Shown: in pieces, positions 1 through 9,798 of the stretch
How the letters are laid out: the number at the start of each line of letters is the position of its first letter
How positions within the stretch are numbered: the first letter of the stretch is position 1
DNA from: Microbacterium sp. TNHR37B
GTDB taxonomy: Bacteria > Actinomycetota > Actinomycetes > Actinomycetales > Microbacteriaceae
Length of the DNA stretch: 64,000 nt
NCBI RefSeq assembly: GCF_001620065.1
Contig: NZ_LQGV01000003.1
Location: 682,001-746,000 of the forward strand
Direction of reading: 5' to 3'
The notes under the pieces: generated by a model
Databases searched by the model: none
Told to the model about the DNA's origin: nothing
Seen by the model: the letters and a program-made list of their open reading frames with translations, nothing else
Program-made: the position numbers and the translations under genes

Positions 1-36
1 ATCCGGCCGTCGTTCTCGCGATTCCCTCCGCGGGCG

Positions 37-231
37 TCACTCCTCGTCGGTGAAGAGCTGCTCGATCGGGCGATCGAACACGCGGGCGAGGCGGAAGGCG
101 AGGGGGAGGGAGGGATCGAACCTCCCCCGCTCGATCGAGATGATGGTCTGCCGGGAGACGCCCAGTTCGTCGGCGAGCTGCTGCTGCGACCAGCCCCGCT
201 CGCGCCGGAGGTCGGGAAGCGAGTTGCGCAC
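37..231 (-). CDS. Small XRE-family HTH transcriptional regulator
   Basis: A 64-residue protein that is almost entirely a Cro/C1-type helix-turn-helix; residues about 13-31 (RGWSQQQLADELGVSRQTI) give the two helices. It is the compact regulator type commonly paired with a small integral membrane protein. It is the second gene of a two-gene unit, starting 3 nt after the stop of the membrane-protein gene (235-729). The promoter of that unit carries two identical 13-bp sites (742-754 and 778-790), so I infer that this protein represses its own operon. No sensor or ligand domain is present, so any signal probably comes through the membrane partner. The family call is firm; the target is inferred. 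Confidence 0.9.
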   Translation of the reverse strand: MRNSLPDLRRERGWSQQQLADELGVSRQTIISIERGRFDPSLPLAFRLARVFDRPIEQLFTDEE

Positions 232-234
232 CGG

Positions 235-729
235 TCACCCCCGCCGCTGGAGCACGAGGTAGCGGATGCCGAAGGAGCCCATCGACACCAGCAACACGGC
301 GATCAACGGGATGAGCACCGGCACGTCGAGTCCCGTCACGGCGAGAGCCGCCGTCCCGAGGCCCGTGATGAGGAGGGTGTCGGAGAACGCGCCGCTGGCG
401 GCACGCTCGTACCAAGCCGACTCGACGGACTGCTCGGGGTTCGGCGTCGCGCCCCGCAGGGTCTGCCGATCCACGATCAGCGCCCACACGAGACCCAGGA
501 ACGGCCACACGGTGACGGCCGCCATCGCGATCCCGCCGAGGAGAGGGCGCGGGCCGGCTGCTCCCGCGACCGCGGCGACCGCCCCCAGGCCGACCGCGAG
601 GACGAGGCCGATCGGCGCGGCGACGGCGAGGGCGGACAGGCGGCCGGAGCCGAACTTCACGCGCCCCCACCGAGTGCGGTCCTCGACGGCGGGCGTGGCG
701 GGCTCCGGGATGCGGGGATCGGTCATCAT
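235..729 (-). CDS. Four-helix membrane protein, partner of HTH regulator
   Basis: A 164-residue protein with a polar N-terminal 30 residues and four hydrophobic segments (about 31-57, 63-88, 118-134 and 138-160). Segments 2 and 3 are joined by a polar loop with a WYERA sequence. No catalytic motif is visible. It is co-transcribed with the downstream XRE regulator, an arrangement common in actinobacteria and Firmicutes, and may sense or tune the regulator; this is inference. Two ATGs lie in tandem at 729 and 726. A GGAGG ribosome-binding site ends only 1 nt before the first, so the second (726) may be the real start. The function is unknown. Confidence 0.8.
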   Translation of the reverse strand: MMTDPRIPEPATPAVEDRTRWGRVKFGSGRLSALAVAAPIGLVLAVGLGAVAAVAGAAGPRPLLGGIAMAAVTVWPFLGLVWALIVDRQTLRGATPNPEQSVESAWYERAASGAFSDTLLITGLGTAALAVTGLDVPVLIPLIAVLLVSMGSFGIRYLVLQRRG

Positions 730-741
730 GCCTCCAATGTG

Positions 742-790
742 AAGTGTGCTTTACAACTGCCCCCACTGTGACATGTCAAGTGTGCTTTAC
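742..790 (-). promoter_or_regulatory. Promoter with duplicated 13-bp operator for the membrane protein/HTH operon
   Basis: On the minus strand, TTGACA (774-779) and a weak TGTAAA (750-755) lie 18 bp apart and drive the 729-37 operon. The sequence GTAAAGCACACTT (minus strand) occurs twice without a mismatch, at 778-790 and 742-754, so one copy overlaps the -35 and the other the -10. The centres are 36 bp apart, which puts the sites at a similar helical face after about 3.4 turns. This is a typical repression layout for the HTH protein encoded in the same operon. Confidence 0.65.
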
Positions 791-807
791 GCAAGCGACG
801 CCGCCAG

Positions 808-892
808 AGCACAACGGCGGACCGGCGGGCCGACACGCCGCCCTCACCGCCCGACACGCCGGGACCGCCCGCCCACCATCCGCCGTTGTGCT
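808..892. repeat. Palindromic intergenic repeat (REP/MITE-like), copy 1
   Basis: An 85-bp element bounded by perfect 14-bp inverted ends (AGCACAACGGCGGA at 808-821 and its complement at 879-892). Inside it holds CCGACACGCC twice. It lies between the promoter at 742-790 and the 3' end of the oxidoreductase gene at 953. The same end and core motifs recur in the 48.8-49.1 kb cluster, which shows a dispersed repeat family. No coding capacity is seen. Confidence 0.75.
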
Positions 893-952
893 CACGGCGG
901 CCCAACCCGCGCCGCCGCGCCCACCGCGATCCGGCGCCGTGCGACCGGCGGG

Positions 953-2422
953 TCAGCCGGCGAAGGAGAGGTCGGGGTCCGTCGTGATGCCGAACTCGTC
1001 GCGCAAGGCCGTACGGGCGGCGTGCCATCCGGCGAGGCCGTGCACTCCGGGCCCGGGCGAGGTCGAGGACGAGCACAGGTAAAGGCCCGGAACGGGCGTT
1101 CGCCAGGGTGTGGCGCTGAGCACGGGCCGCGCCAGCAATTGGCGGACGTCTGCGGCACCGGCCGCGATGTCCCCGCCGGGATAGTTCGGATTGTGGTGTT
1201 CGAGGTCGACCGCGGTGCGGCTCGACACAGCGAGGATCGTGTCGCGGAACCCGGGGGCGAAGCGCTCGATCTGCCCGATCACGGCCTCTGCGCGGTCTTG
1301 CGTCGATCCGGCCGGCACGTGCGTGTAGGTCCACAGGGTGTGACCGCCCGACGGCGCGCGGGACGGGTCGACGATCGACGGCTGCGAGACCAGGACATAT
1401 GGGGAGTGCGGATGCCGCCCCCGGGCGACCTCTCGCTCTCCCGCCGCGATCTCGGCGCGGGTGCCGCCGAGGTGGAGCGTGGGCGCCTCGCGAAGCTCTG
1501 CCGAGCGCCAGGGCACGGGGGCCGACAGCGCGAAGTCGACCTTCGCGGCTCCCTGCCCATACCGGAAGCGCGCGAGGCGCCGTCGATACCCCTCGGGAAG
1601 CTCGTCTCCCGCCATCGCGAGCAGGGCACGTGGTGTGATGTCGAGCAACCGCACGCGGGCCGGAGGGAGGTCGGACAGCCGCGTCACGTCATGGCCGAGG
1701 ACGAGCCTCCCGCCGTGGGCCTCGAGGTCGCGCACGAGCGCATCGATGATCGCCTGGCTCCCCCCGAGCGGGATCGGCCAGCCGCGCGCGTGGGCGTACG
1801 CCGTGAGGGCGAGCCCGGCCCCGGCAGCGGCGAGGGTCGGGAGCGGGAGGATCGCGTGGGCGCTCACTCCCGACAGGAGCGCCGGCGCCGCGTCGCTCCG
1901 GAAGCGCAGGTTCCACGCCGGCGTCCCCTGCTCGGCGGTCGCGACACCCAGCAGCGCCGCGGTCCACGGATGGGAGGGGACGCGCAGGAGCGGGCCGCCC
2001 GTGATCTCGGCGACCTCCGACGCACGGCGGGCGAGGGGACCGATCAGCCGGGCGTAGGCCGCCCCGTCACGCCCCAGCCCTGCGGCGGTCCGGTCGAGGT
2101 CGCGGTGGGCGATCGCCGCGACACCGCCGTCGAGGGGGTGGCCGAAGGAGATGCCGGGCCGGACGAGGGCGATGCGCCGATCGAGTTCGAAGGCGCGGAA
2201 GAACGGCGACTCGAGGGCCAGGGGATGCACGGCGGAGCAGACGTCGTGAGCGAACCCGGGCAGGGTGAGCTCGGCCGTCGATGCCCCGCCCCCGGGTCGC
2301 GTCGCGCGTTCGAACACGCCGACCCGGAGCCCCGCGCGCGCGAGGGTGACCGCAGCCGCGAGGCCATTGGGCCCCGCCCCCACCACCACGACGTCGAGGT
2401 CGCCATCCTCCGACTCGCTCAT
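953..2422 (-). CDS. Phytoene desaturase-like FAD/NAD(P) oxidoreductase
   Basis: A 489-residue flavoprotein of the CrtI/amine-oxidase type. The N-terminal dinucleotide fold is clear ([10 protein letters not shown] at residues 11-20, acidic end of beta-2 at VFE), followed by RPGGGA and a C-terminal FAD motif ending in [20 protein letters not shown]. Proteins of this subgroup are widespread in actinobacteria outside carotenoid clusters, so a pigment role should not be assumed. ATG 2422 is chosen because the upstream extension is arginine-rich read-through; TAGAGT (minus strand, 2430-2435) lies 7 nt before it, which suggests a leaderless internal promoter. The SRPBCC gene ends 10 nt upstream, so the two are probably co-expressed. 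Confidence 0.85.
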   Translation of the reverse strand: MSESEDGDLDVVVVGAGPNGLAAAVTLARAGLRVGVFERATRPGGGASTAELTLPGFAHDVCSAVHPLALESPFFRAFELDRRIALVRPGISFGHPLDGGVAAIAHRDLDRTAAGLGRDGAAYARLIGPLARRASEVAEITGGPLLRVPSHPWTAALLGVATAEQGTPAWNLRFRSDAAPALLSGVSAHAILPLPTLAAAGAGLALTAYAHARGWPIPLGGSQAIIDALVRDLEAHGGRLVLGHDVTRLSDLPPARVRLLDITPRALLAMAGDELPEGYRRRLARFRYGQGAAKVDFALSAPVPWRSAELREAPTLHLGGTRAEIAAGEREVARGRHPHSPYVLVSQPSIVDPSRAPSGGHTLWTYTHVPAGSTQDRAEAVIGQIERFAPGFRDTILAVSSRTAVDLEHHNPNYPGGDIAAGAADVRQLLARPVLSATPWRTPVPGLYLCSSSTSPGPGVHGLAGWHAARTALRDEFGITTDPDLSFAG

Positions 2423-2432
2423 CGTCGCCACT

Positions 2433-3005
2433 CTACGGCGCGGTATCCACGTCCGCCGCCTCGCGGGGAACCTCCGGCGCCGCGCTCTCCGGCGCGCCCG
2501 AGGCGGCGGAGTCCAGGGGCGCGTCGGGATCCGTCGCGGCGGGCGAATCCGGCGCGGCCTCCACGAGGGGGCGTCGCGCGCCACCCTCGGCGAGGAGCGC
2601 CAGGCGGTGGAGCGTCTCCCTGTTCCGCCACCGGAGGACGGGGTCGATGAGCGCGCTCACCGCCGAGCCCGGCCCTGCCACGGGGTGCTCGTCGATCCGC
2701 ACGACGCACCCGGTGCCTCGCGGCTTGACCTCGATGCTCACGCGCGCCTCGCCCATCGGCCATCCGCGCGCGAGCAGCACCATGCGACGGGGCGGATCCC
2801 ACACCTCGACCCGTGTCGTGTCGTCGAGCAGCACCGGCCACGTGCCGAAGGAGTGGTGCAACCGAGACCCGGCCTCGGGCCAGGACTCGGCCACGTCGCG
2901 CATTCGCGAGGCCCCCACGACCCACCCCGGATACAGCCAGCCGTCGGACAGGACGGCGAACACCTCGGCGGGAGAGCAGCGGAACAGACGCACGTTGCGA
3001 GCCAT
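2433..3005 (-). CDS. SRPBCC-fold (polyketide cyclase/START-like) protein
   Basis: A 190-residue protein whose first ~145 residues match the SRPBCC ligand-binding fold: an opening [21 protein letters not shown] helix region, mid-protein strands ([23 protein letters not shown]) and a C-terminal helix [12 protein letters not shown]. The last ~45 residues are Ala/Pro/Asp-rich and probably disordered. Such proteins bind hydrophobic small molecules; the ligand is unknown. It is followed after 10 nt by a flavin oxidoreductase, so the pair may act on the same lipid-like substrate (inference). TACCGT (minus strand, 3012-3017) ends 6 nt before the ATG, implying a leaderless mRNA. Confidence 0.8.
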   Translation of the reverse strand: MARNVRLFRCSPAEVFAVLSDGWLYPGWVVGASRMRDVAESWPEAGSRLHHSFGTWPVLLDDTTRVEVWDPPRRMVLLARGWPMGEARVSIEVKPRGTGCVVRIDEHPVAGPGSAVSALIDPVLRWRNRETLHRLALLAEGGARRPLVEAAPDSPAATDPDAPLDSAASGAPESAAPEVPREAADVDTAP

Positions 3006-3066
3006 GTCGTCACGGTAGGGCGGTGACCTCCGCCGACCGAGGGGCTGGTACGGCCAGCGCGTGCGT

Positions 3067-3105
3067 GGTAAGCGGTTCCGTTCCGCCCCGCCCCGTGCGC
3101 TTACC
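3067..3105. promoter_or_regulatory. Interrupted inverted repeat in divergent intergenic region
   Basis: GGTAAGCG (3067-3074) and its exact complement CGCTTACC (3098-3105) flank a 23-bp C-rich spacer between the divergent genes at 3005 (minus) and 3198 (plus). A second short palindrome, GTTGA-CCGT-TCAAC at 3172-3185, lies just before the plus-strand ribosome-binding site. Both could be operators; no regulator is assigned. Confidence 0.4.
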
Positions 3106-3197
3106 GCGACGCCCCGCGCGCGTCAACCCCGTCGGCGGGAGGCGCGGTCGGTCGCAGGATCGCGGCAACAGTTGACCGTTCAACGAAGGAGGACGAC

Positions 3198-3437
3198 ATG
3201 ACCATCTCCGATCCCGACCAGACTCCCCTGGACCCCGACACGGGTGCCCCGCAGGAGCCGTCGATCGACGAGCCCGACACGGGCGATCACACCGTCGGCG
3301 GCGTGGCGCCCGATGACGACGGCACCGACGACCTCCCGGGTGAGGACGCGCTCGACGGCGCTGCCGACGGCGACGTGCTGGCGGACCCCGACATCGCGCT
3401 GGGAGACACCCCTCGCGGCATGCAAGACCTGACCTGA
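3198..3437 (+). CDS. Small acidic hypothetical protein
   Basis: A 79-residue protein unusually rich in Asp/Glu (about a third) with Pro, Gly and Thr and almost no hydrophobic core, so it is probably disordered. Its start has a strong GAAGGAGGACGAC ribosome-binding region. It sits 28 nt upstream of a DUF892 ferritin-like gene and is probably co-transcribed with it as a stress-related pair; this is inferred from position. The last codons and the stop lie inside a pentanucleotide repeat (GACCT), so repeat-number changes would alter the C-terminus. I do not recognise a family. Confidence 0.7.
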   Translation: MTISDPDQTPLDPDTGAPQEPSIDEPDTGDHTVGGVAPDDDGTDDLPGEDALDGAADGDVLADPDIALGDTPRGMQDLT

Positions 3438-3455
3438 CCTGACCTGACCTGACCT
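3426..3455 (+). repeat. GACCT pentanucleotide tandem repeat (6 copies)
   Basis: Six perfect copies of GACCT run from within the last codons of the acidic protein, across its TGA stop, to the GAGGAG ribosome-binding site of the DUF892 gene. Such a tract is prone to replication slippage. Each unit change would shift the upstream reading frame and change the spacing between the two genes. Confidence 0.9.
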
Positions 3456-3465
3456 GAGGAGATCC

Positions 3466-3954
3466 ATGTCTCAGAACACCCTCGAAACCCCCGCCGACCT
3501 CCTCCGCTTCCAGTTGCGCGTCGCGCGCACGATGGAGGACGACTCCCTCACCGCGCTCGGTGACCTCGCCTCCGCGGCGCAGTCGTCCGAGGTGAAGAAG
3601 CTGTTCCGTCACCACGCCGACGAGACGCGGGAGCAGATCCAGAACCTGACACAGGTGTTCGCCCTCTTGGAGTTCCCGGAGTCGACGGCGCCGTCACCGG
3701 CGACGACCGGGATCTCGAAGCACGCGCACGCGCTCATCGAGCGCGCCGCCGCGCCGCTGCGCGACGTGGTCACACTGTCGGCCGCGCTCGGCAACGAGCA
3801 TTTCGAGATCTCGGCGTACGAGTCCCTCATCATCGCCGTCGAGGCCGCCGGCAACGACGAGGCGCTCGCACTCCTCCGCGCGAACCTCGACCAGGAGGCG
3901 CACACGAGCGAGGAGCTGCGGACGCGACTGAAGGAGATGCAGCAGGTCTCGTGA
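3466..3954 (+). CDS. DUF892 / YciF-like ferritin-like protein
   Basis: A 162-residue, almost all-helical protein of the DUF892 (YciE/YciF) family. It opens with LLRFQLRVARTMEDDSL and continues with FRHHADETREQIQNLTQVF and EHFEISAYESLIIAVEAAG, the helices that build the ferritin-like four-helix bundle. Glu and His residues able to bind metal are present (HHADE, EHFE, YESL). Family members are induced by osmotic, oxidative and stationary-phase stress. A GAGGAG ribosome-binding site is spaced 4 nt from the ATG. It is likely co-expressed with the acidic protein upstream. Confidence 0.85.
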   Translation: MSQNTLETPADLLRFQLRVARTMEDDSLTALGDLASAAQSSEVKKLFRHHADETREQIQNLTQVFALLEFPESTAPSPATTGISKHAHALIERAAAPLRDVVTLSAALGNEHFEISAYESLIIAVEAAGNDEALALLRANLDQEAHTSEELRTRLKEMQQVS

Positions 3955-3999
3955 CGGAGATGTCGATCCTCGCCGGCATCGGCCCGACACCATCCGACC

Positions 4000-4021
4000 C
4001 CTGACAGGAGCGCGAGTCAGG
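4000..4021. terminator. Short hairpin between convergent genes
   Basis: CCTGAC (4000-4005) pairs with GTCAGG (4016-4021) across a 10-nt loop, in the 123-bp convergent gap between the DUF892 gene and the Rieske oxidoreductase. It has no U-run, so it is only a candidate terminator. Confidence 0.4.
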
Positions 4022-4077
4022 TGGGGCGCGCGCCCGGTGGCGTGAGGGCGACAGAGGCGGTCACGGAGAGCGCATTC

Positions 4078-5610
4078 TCATCTCGGCGTCTGTGCCTCCG
4101 GCGCCCCCTCGCGGGGCCGCAAGGCGCGCGTGGCGGGCCCCTCGATGACGGTGCCGTCCGGAGCGAACCGTGAACCGTGCAACGGACAGTCCCAGGTCTC
4201 CTCGGCCTCGTTCCAGCGGACGATACCCCCCAGGTGCGTGCAGACGGCCGACAGGCGGCAGGTGACCCTGCCGACGGTGGACTCCGCGACCGGTTGCAGC
4301 CCGTCGCGGACCACGTTCGCGACGGTGGGCCCCGTGTTGCGCGTCGCGGACGCGGGCGCGGCCCACCCGCCGACGAGCAGCGCGACGGTCTCCATGTTCA
4401 GTCCGGCGGTGGCGGCCAGATCGCGCAGCCCTCCGCTGCCGCGCCGGAGGCGCTCCCCCACGGGATCGGGTTCGTCGTGGAGCGCCGCGTCGACGGCGAG
4501 CGCGGCGGCCGGCGCATTGGTCATGCCCCACTTGGCGAACCCGGTCATCGCGAAGATCCGCCCTCTGCCCCCCGCGATGGGCCCGGCGAACGGGATCGCC
4601 GTGCTCCGGTGATAGTCCTGCGCCGCCCACCACGTGATCGGACGGGCACCGGGATAGTGTTCACCGGTCCACGCGGTGACGGCATCCCTGAGCCGCCCCG
4701 TGCCCTCGCTCCGGCCGGTGACGACGTCGCCGCCGCCGATGACGAGCGCCGGTGCTCCGTCGCGGTCGCGCGCGGAGCGCACCGACCGGCTGACAGGATC
4801 GGCGGAGAGGTACATCCCCGATGGCGACGGCGTGCCCGGGGGAAGCCGGAAGGCGACGACCGCCTGACGATGCGGACTCAGCTGCGCGAACAGGAGCGAG
4901 CGGTCCAGCACGGCCGTGCCGGTGGCCAGCACCACGAGTTCCGCCACGATCCGCCCCCGCTCCGTCTCCAGCCGCACACCGGTGGGGGTGGCGCGCACGG
5001 CCCGCACCCGGCAATGGTCCACGAGTCGCCCCCCGGCGGCACGCACTCGTTCGGCGAGAGCGCCCGCGGCCACCACGGGGTGCAATTGCGCTTGCTCGGG
5101 CAGGTGGAGGGCAGCCGTCACCGGGAACGGCAGGCCGATGTCCTCGGCGGCGCCCTCCTGGAGCGCCACCGGACGTCCGCCCGCCGCCATCGACACAGCT
5201 TCTTCTCGCAGCGCATCGCGACCTTCCTCGGTGGTCGCGTAGGTGTACGCGGTCCGCTCCTCCCACGCCCCGGCGACGTCTCGCAGTTCGGTACGCAACC
5301 ACGCAGCACCGGCCGCGTTGGCATCGAGGTATGCGGCGAGCCCGTCGTCCCCGGCATGGCGTCGCACGTTCGTTCCCACGGCCCCCTGGAGGAGGCTCAC
5401 CTTTCCCGTCGTTCGCGACGTCGTGCGGCCGCCGAGCGCGTCTGCCTCGACGAGGGTCACCTCGTGCCCTCTCCGGCAGAGCAGAAGGGCGGCCACCAGG
5501 CCCGCGAGGCCTCCGCCGACGACGACGACCTCGGAGCGCGTCGGCAGCCCGTCGTCGGTGGTGAGCGTGGGGCCGGTCTGCAACCAGAGCGATTGCTCGC
5601 CGGGGCTCAC
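4078..5610 (-). CDS. FAD-dependent oxidoreductase with C-terminal Rieske domain
   Basis: A 510-residue two-domain protein. Residues about 25-400 are a DAO-type FAD domain (VVVVGGGLAGLVAALLLCRRG, acidic end VEAD, then GGRTTSRTTGKVS; GFAKWGMTNAPAAA near the end). The C-terminus is a Rieske [2Fe-2S] domain with the full ligand set: C457-x-H459 (CTHLGG) and C475-xx-H478 (CPLHGS). This architecture resembles YhfW-like proteins, in which the cluster feeds electrons to the flavin; the substrate is unknown. The ATG overlaps the stop of the upstream small gene (ATGA), so translation is coupled. Confidence 0.88.
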   Translation of the reverse strand: MSPGEQSLWLQTGPTLTTDDGLPTRSEVVVVGGGLAGLVAALLLCRRGHEVTLVEADALGGRTTSRTTGKVSLLQGAVGTNVRRHAGDDGLAAYLDANAAGAAWLRTELRDVAGAWEERTAYTYATTEEGRDALREEAVSMAAGGRPVALQEGAAEDIGLPFPVTAALHLPEQAQLHPVVAAGALAERVRAAGGRLVDHCRVRAVRATPTGVRLETERGRIVAELVVLATGTAVLDRSLLFAQLSPHRQAVVAFRLPPGTPSPSGMYLSADPVSRSVRSARDRDGAPALVIGGGDVVTGRSEGTGRLRDAVTAWTGEHYPGARPITWWAAQDYHRSTAIPFAGPIAGGRGRIFAMTGFAKWGMTNAPAAALAVDAALHDEPDPVGERLRRGSGGLRDLAATAGLNMETVALLVGGWAAPASATRNTGPTVANVVRDGLQPVAESTVGRVTCRLSAVCTHLGGIVRWNEAEETWDCPLHGSRFAPDGTVIEGPATRALRPREGAPEAQTPR

Positions 5611-5912
5611 CGCCGCGCTCCCCGCGTGATCACGGGGGGTGGACGGTGAGGAATGGGAACGGGTTTCGTCCAGGCCTGCCGTGGAGCGTCGTCCACGAGG
5701 TCGGCTGCGTGGGTGAGGAGCTCACCCATCGTCACGTACGTCGCCGTGCCGATGCCGTGCGCGACCCAGGTCACCTCATACCGTCCGTCGCGACGGTGCT
5801 CCACGTAGGCGATCACGCTCTCGGGGTCGTTCGACGAGGCAGCTTGGTCGCACAATCGCCACGTGTTCTCGGTCAGGGGATCCAGCCAGAGCTGGTGGTC
5901 TTCGGATCTCAT
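5607..5912 (-). CDS. Hypothetical protein coupled to Rieske oxidoreductase
   Basis: A 101-residue soluble protein, not recognised. It contains ENTWRLCDQAASSNDPESVI and WVAHGIGTATYVTMGELLTHA, with a Pro/Arg-rich tail. ATG 5912 is chosen because GGAGG (5919-5923 on the complement) sits 6 nt upstream; longer readings are Arg-rich and lack a site. It overlaps the next gene by 4 nt and is probably a partner or co-regulated protein of the FAD/Rieske enzyme. Confidence 0.65.
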   Translation of the reverse strand: MRSEDHQLWLDPLTENTWRLCDQAASSNDPESVIAYVEHRRDGRYEVTWVAHGIGTATYVTMGELLTHAADLVDDAPRQAWTKPVPIPHRPPPVITRGARR

Positions 5913-6034
5913 GGGGGGCCTCCGGACGGCGCCATCCGCGTCTGCGGGCGTTCGCGTCCTCGTGCGAACCATCGCTCGAAACCGCAGCATGCCGTAGGGG
6001 CTTGACAGCCACGGGAGCGGCGGTTAGCGACGGC

Positions 6035-6331
6035 TCACGGCATCAACGCGGAGCCCGCGGACGCCTCCACCACCCGGGCGATGGCCCGTGCGAAGTCCCG
6101 GGACTGCGCCACCTCGACCGCACGATCGTAGCGACAGCCGGAGAGGGAGACGAACACGAAGCCCACGACGTCGACGTACCCGCGCGCGACCCCGTCGACC
6201 GAGACGCGGTAGCGGTCGGTGTCGACGCGCTCCCAGACGATGCGGGGCGCCTGCTCTGGGACGCCGCCGATATCGGCGAGCGGGCGGCGATCCCGTGTCC
6301 GCGTGGCGCGTGCCGCCAACGTGTCCGTCAT
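6035..6331 (-). CDS. Small hypothetical protein
   Basis: A 98-residue protein with a beta-rich centre (IVWERVDTDRYRVSVDG, then YVDVVGFVFVSLSGC) and a short C-terminal helix (DFARAIARVVEA). An AGGGGGCGAG ribosome-binding region precedes the ATG. It is divergent from rmlA across a 106-bp gap. No family is recognised. The codon pattern looks genuine, with no competing frame on this stretch. Confidence 0.55.
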   Translation of the reverse strand: MTDTLAARATRTRDRRPLADIGGVPEQAPRIVWERVDTDRYRVSVDGVARGYVDVVGFVFVSLSGCRYDRAVEVAQSRDFARAIARVVEASAGSALMP

Positions 6332-6377
6332 CTCGCCCCCTGATCGCCATCCGTGAGGTCACGACCATAGGTGTCGT

Positions 6378-6397
6378 GCCCCTGGGCACCCAGGGGC
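6378..6397. promoter_or_regulatory. Perfect 9-bp-arm palindrome upstream of the rhamnose operon
   Basis: GCCCCTGGG (6378-6386) and CCCAGGGGC (6389-6397) are exact complements separated by CA, directly before a TTGACA (6398-6403) and 40 bp before the rmlA start. The near-continuous palindrome next to a -35-like hexamer looks like an operator for a dimeric regulator. A terminator is less likely, because no gene reads into it on either strand and no U-run follows. Confidence 0.5.
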
Positions 6398-6437
6398 TTG
6401 ACAACGTGCCGCAGAAGGCATGTGCGACGATGGGCGC

Positions 6438-8305
<1,868 letters not shown>

Positions 8306-9721
8306 GTGACGGCGTACGGCAAGCCGCTCACCCCGCGCGAGAGCGGCATCGACGGCCTGACGATCTGGGATCTCCCCGTCCACGGGGACAACCGCGGCTG
8401 GTTCAAGGAGAACTGGCAACGGGAGAAGATGACCGCGGCGGGCCTTCCCGACTTCGGTCCCGTGCAGAACAACGTGTCGTTCAACGACGCGGTCGGCACG
8501 ACCCGCGGCATCCACGCCGAGCCGTGGGACAAGTGGGTCTCGGTCGCGACCGGGCGGATCTTCGGCGCGTGGGTGGACCTGCGCGAAGGCCCCGGCTTCG
8601 GGCGGGTGTTCACGGCGGAGCTGGATCCCTCCGTGGCGATCTTCGTGCCGCGCGGCGTCGGCAACTCGTACCAGACGCTCGAGCCCGACACCGCGTACAC
8701 CTACCTCGTCAACGATCACTGGTCGCCGGCGGCGTCGTACTCGTTCGTCAACCTGGGCGATCCGGCGCTGGCGATCGCGTGGCCGATCCCCCTCGACGAG
8801 GTCGAGATCTCCGAGAAGGACCGCGCCCACCCCGTGCTCGCGGAGGCCGTGCCCGTGCCCCCGCGACGCACGCTCGTGGTCGGCGCCGACGGCCAGCTCG
8901 GCCGCGCCCTGCGCACGGCTCTGGCCGGCCGCGTCGAGGTGGAGTTCGCCTCGCGCGCCGACCTCGACCTCGCCGCACCCGATCTGGCGTCGGCTCGGCG
9001 GTGGCGCGACTACGCGACGATCATCAACGCCGCGGCCTACACCGCCGTGGACACGGCCGAGACGCCAGAGGGCCGCCGCGGTGCATGGGCGGCGAACGTC
9101 ACCGGCGTCGCGGCGCTGGCCTCCGTCGCCCGCGAGAACGGCATCACCCTCGTCCACGTCTCGAGTGACTACGTCTTCGACGGCGCCGCGGACCGCCCCT
9201 ACACGGAGGACGACCCGGTCAGTCCGCTCGGCGTGTACGGCCAGACCAAGGCGGCCGGCGACGCGATCGTCGGCACGGTGCCGCGGCACTACATCGTCCG
9301 CACGTCGTGGGTGATCGGCGAGGGCCGGAACTTCGTGCGCACGATGGCGGCGCTGTCCGAACGCGGGGTCTCGCCCACGGTGGTCTCCGACCAGATCGGG
9401 CGCCTCACCTTCACCGAGGACATCGCGCGGGCCATCCTGCATCTGCTGGACACGGGCGCGCCGTTCGGCGTCTACAACGTGACCGGTGGCGGAGAGCCGA
9501 CATCGTGGGCCGACGTCGCCCGCGCGGTGTTCGCCGCCGTCGGAGGCGACCCTGCCCGTGTGACCGATGTGAGCACGGAGGAGTACTTCGCCGCGGCCAC
9601 CGGCCCCGTCGCAGCGCGGCCGCGCAACAGCGTGCTCAACCTCTCGCGGCTGGAGGCGACCGGCTTCGACGTCCCCGACGCGGCAATGAGCCTCCGACAG
9701 TACCTCGCGGCCTCCGCCTGA
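8306..9721 (+). CDS. rmlCD: Fused dTDP-4-keto-6-deoxyglucose 3,5-epimerase / dTDP-4-keto-rhamnose reductase
   Basis: A single 471-residue polypeptide combines the last two rhamnose steps. Residues 1-185 are an RmlC-type cupin (RGWFKENWQ, catalytic H70 in RGIHAEPWDKW, Y131/Y133 region). Residues about 188-471 are an RmlD-type SDR reductase (GADGQLGRAL at 193-202, SSDYVFDG, YGQTKAAGD, RTSWVIGEG). The fusion is typical of Microbacteriaceae and relatives. It starts with GTG directly after the rmlB stop, with no intergenic base, so rmlA-rmlB-rmlCD is one operon. Confidence 0.93.
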   Translation: MTAYGKPLTPRESGIDGLTIWDLPVHGDNRGWFKENWQREKMTAAGLPDFGPVQNNVSFNDAVGTTRGIHAEPWDKWVSVATGRIFGAWVDLREGPGFGRVFTAELDPSVAIFVPRGVGNSYQTLEPDTAYTYLVNDHWSPAASYSFVNLGDPALAIAWPIPLDEVEISEKDRAHPVLAEAVPVPPRRTLVVGADGQLGRALRTALAGRVEVEFASRADLDLAAPDLASARRWRDYATIINAAAYTAVDTAETPEGRRGAWAANVTGVAALASVARENGITLVHVSSDYVFDGAADRPYTEDDPVSPLGVYGQTKAAGDAIVGTVPRHYIVRTSWVIGEGRNFVRTMAALSERGVSPTVVSDQIGRLTFTEDIARAILHLLDTGAPFGVYNVTGGGEPTSWADVARAVFAAVGGDPARVTDVSTEEYFAAATGPVAARPRNSVLNLSRLEATGFDVPDAAMSLRQYLAASA

Positions 9722-9763
9722 CGCGCGGGGTGCGCACGACACCGTGAAAAATGCGCGGTGGTG

Positions 9764-9792
9764 TTTGCGGATCCTCCAACGAGCGCTAGAGT
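9764..9792 (+). promoter_or_regulatory. Promoter of the EPS sugar-transferase gene
   Basis: TTTGCG (9764-9769) and TAGAGT (9787-9792) are separated by 17 bp. The predicted transcription start near 9799 would give a leader of about 150 nt before the GTG at 9949, exactly the stretch filled with hairpins. Confidence 0.55.
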
Positions 9793-9798
9793 GAGGGT

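Noticed and set aside
2423..2584. Start of the flavin oxidoreductase at 2584
   Set aside because: The extra 54 residues are Arg/Pro-rich antisense-type translation over the end of the SRPBCC gene; the family N-terminus begins at 2422.
746..2650. 634-codon open frame on the plus strand
   Set aside because: It lies antisense to the oxidoreductase and SRPBCC genes; the translation is Arg/Gly/Pro-rich with no domain, a usual shadow in high-GC DNA.
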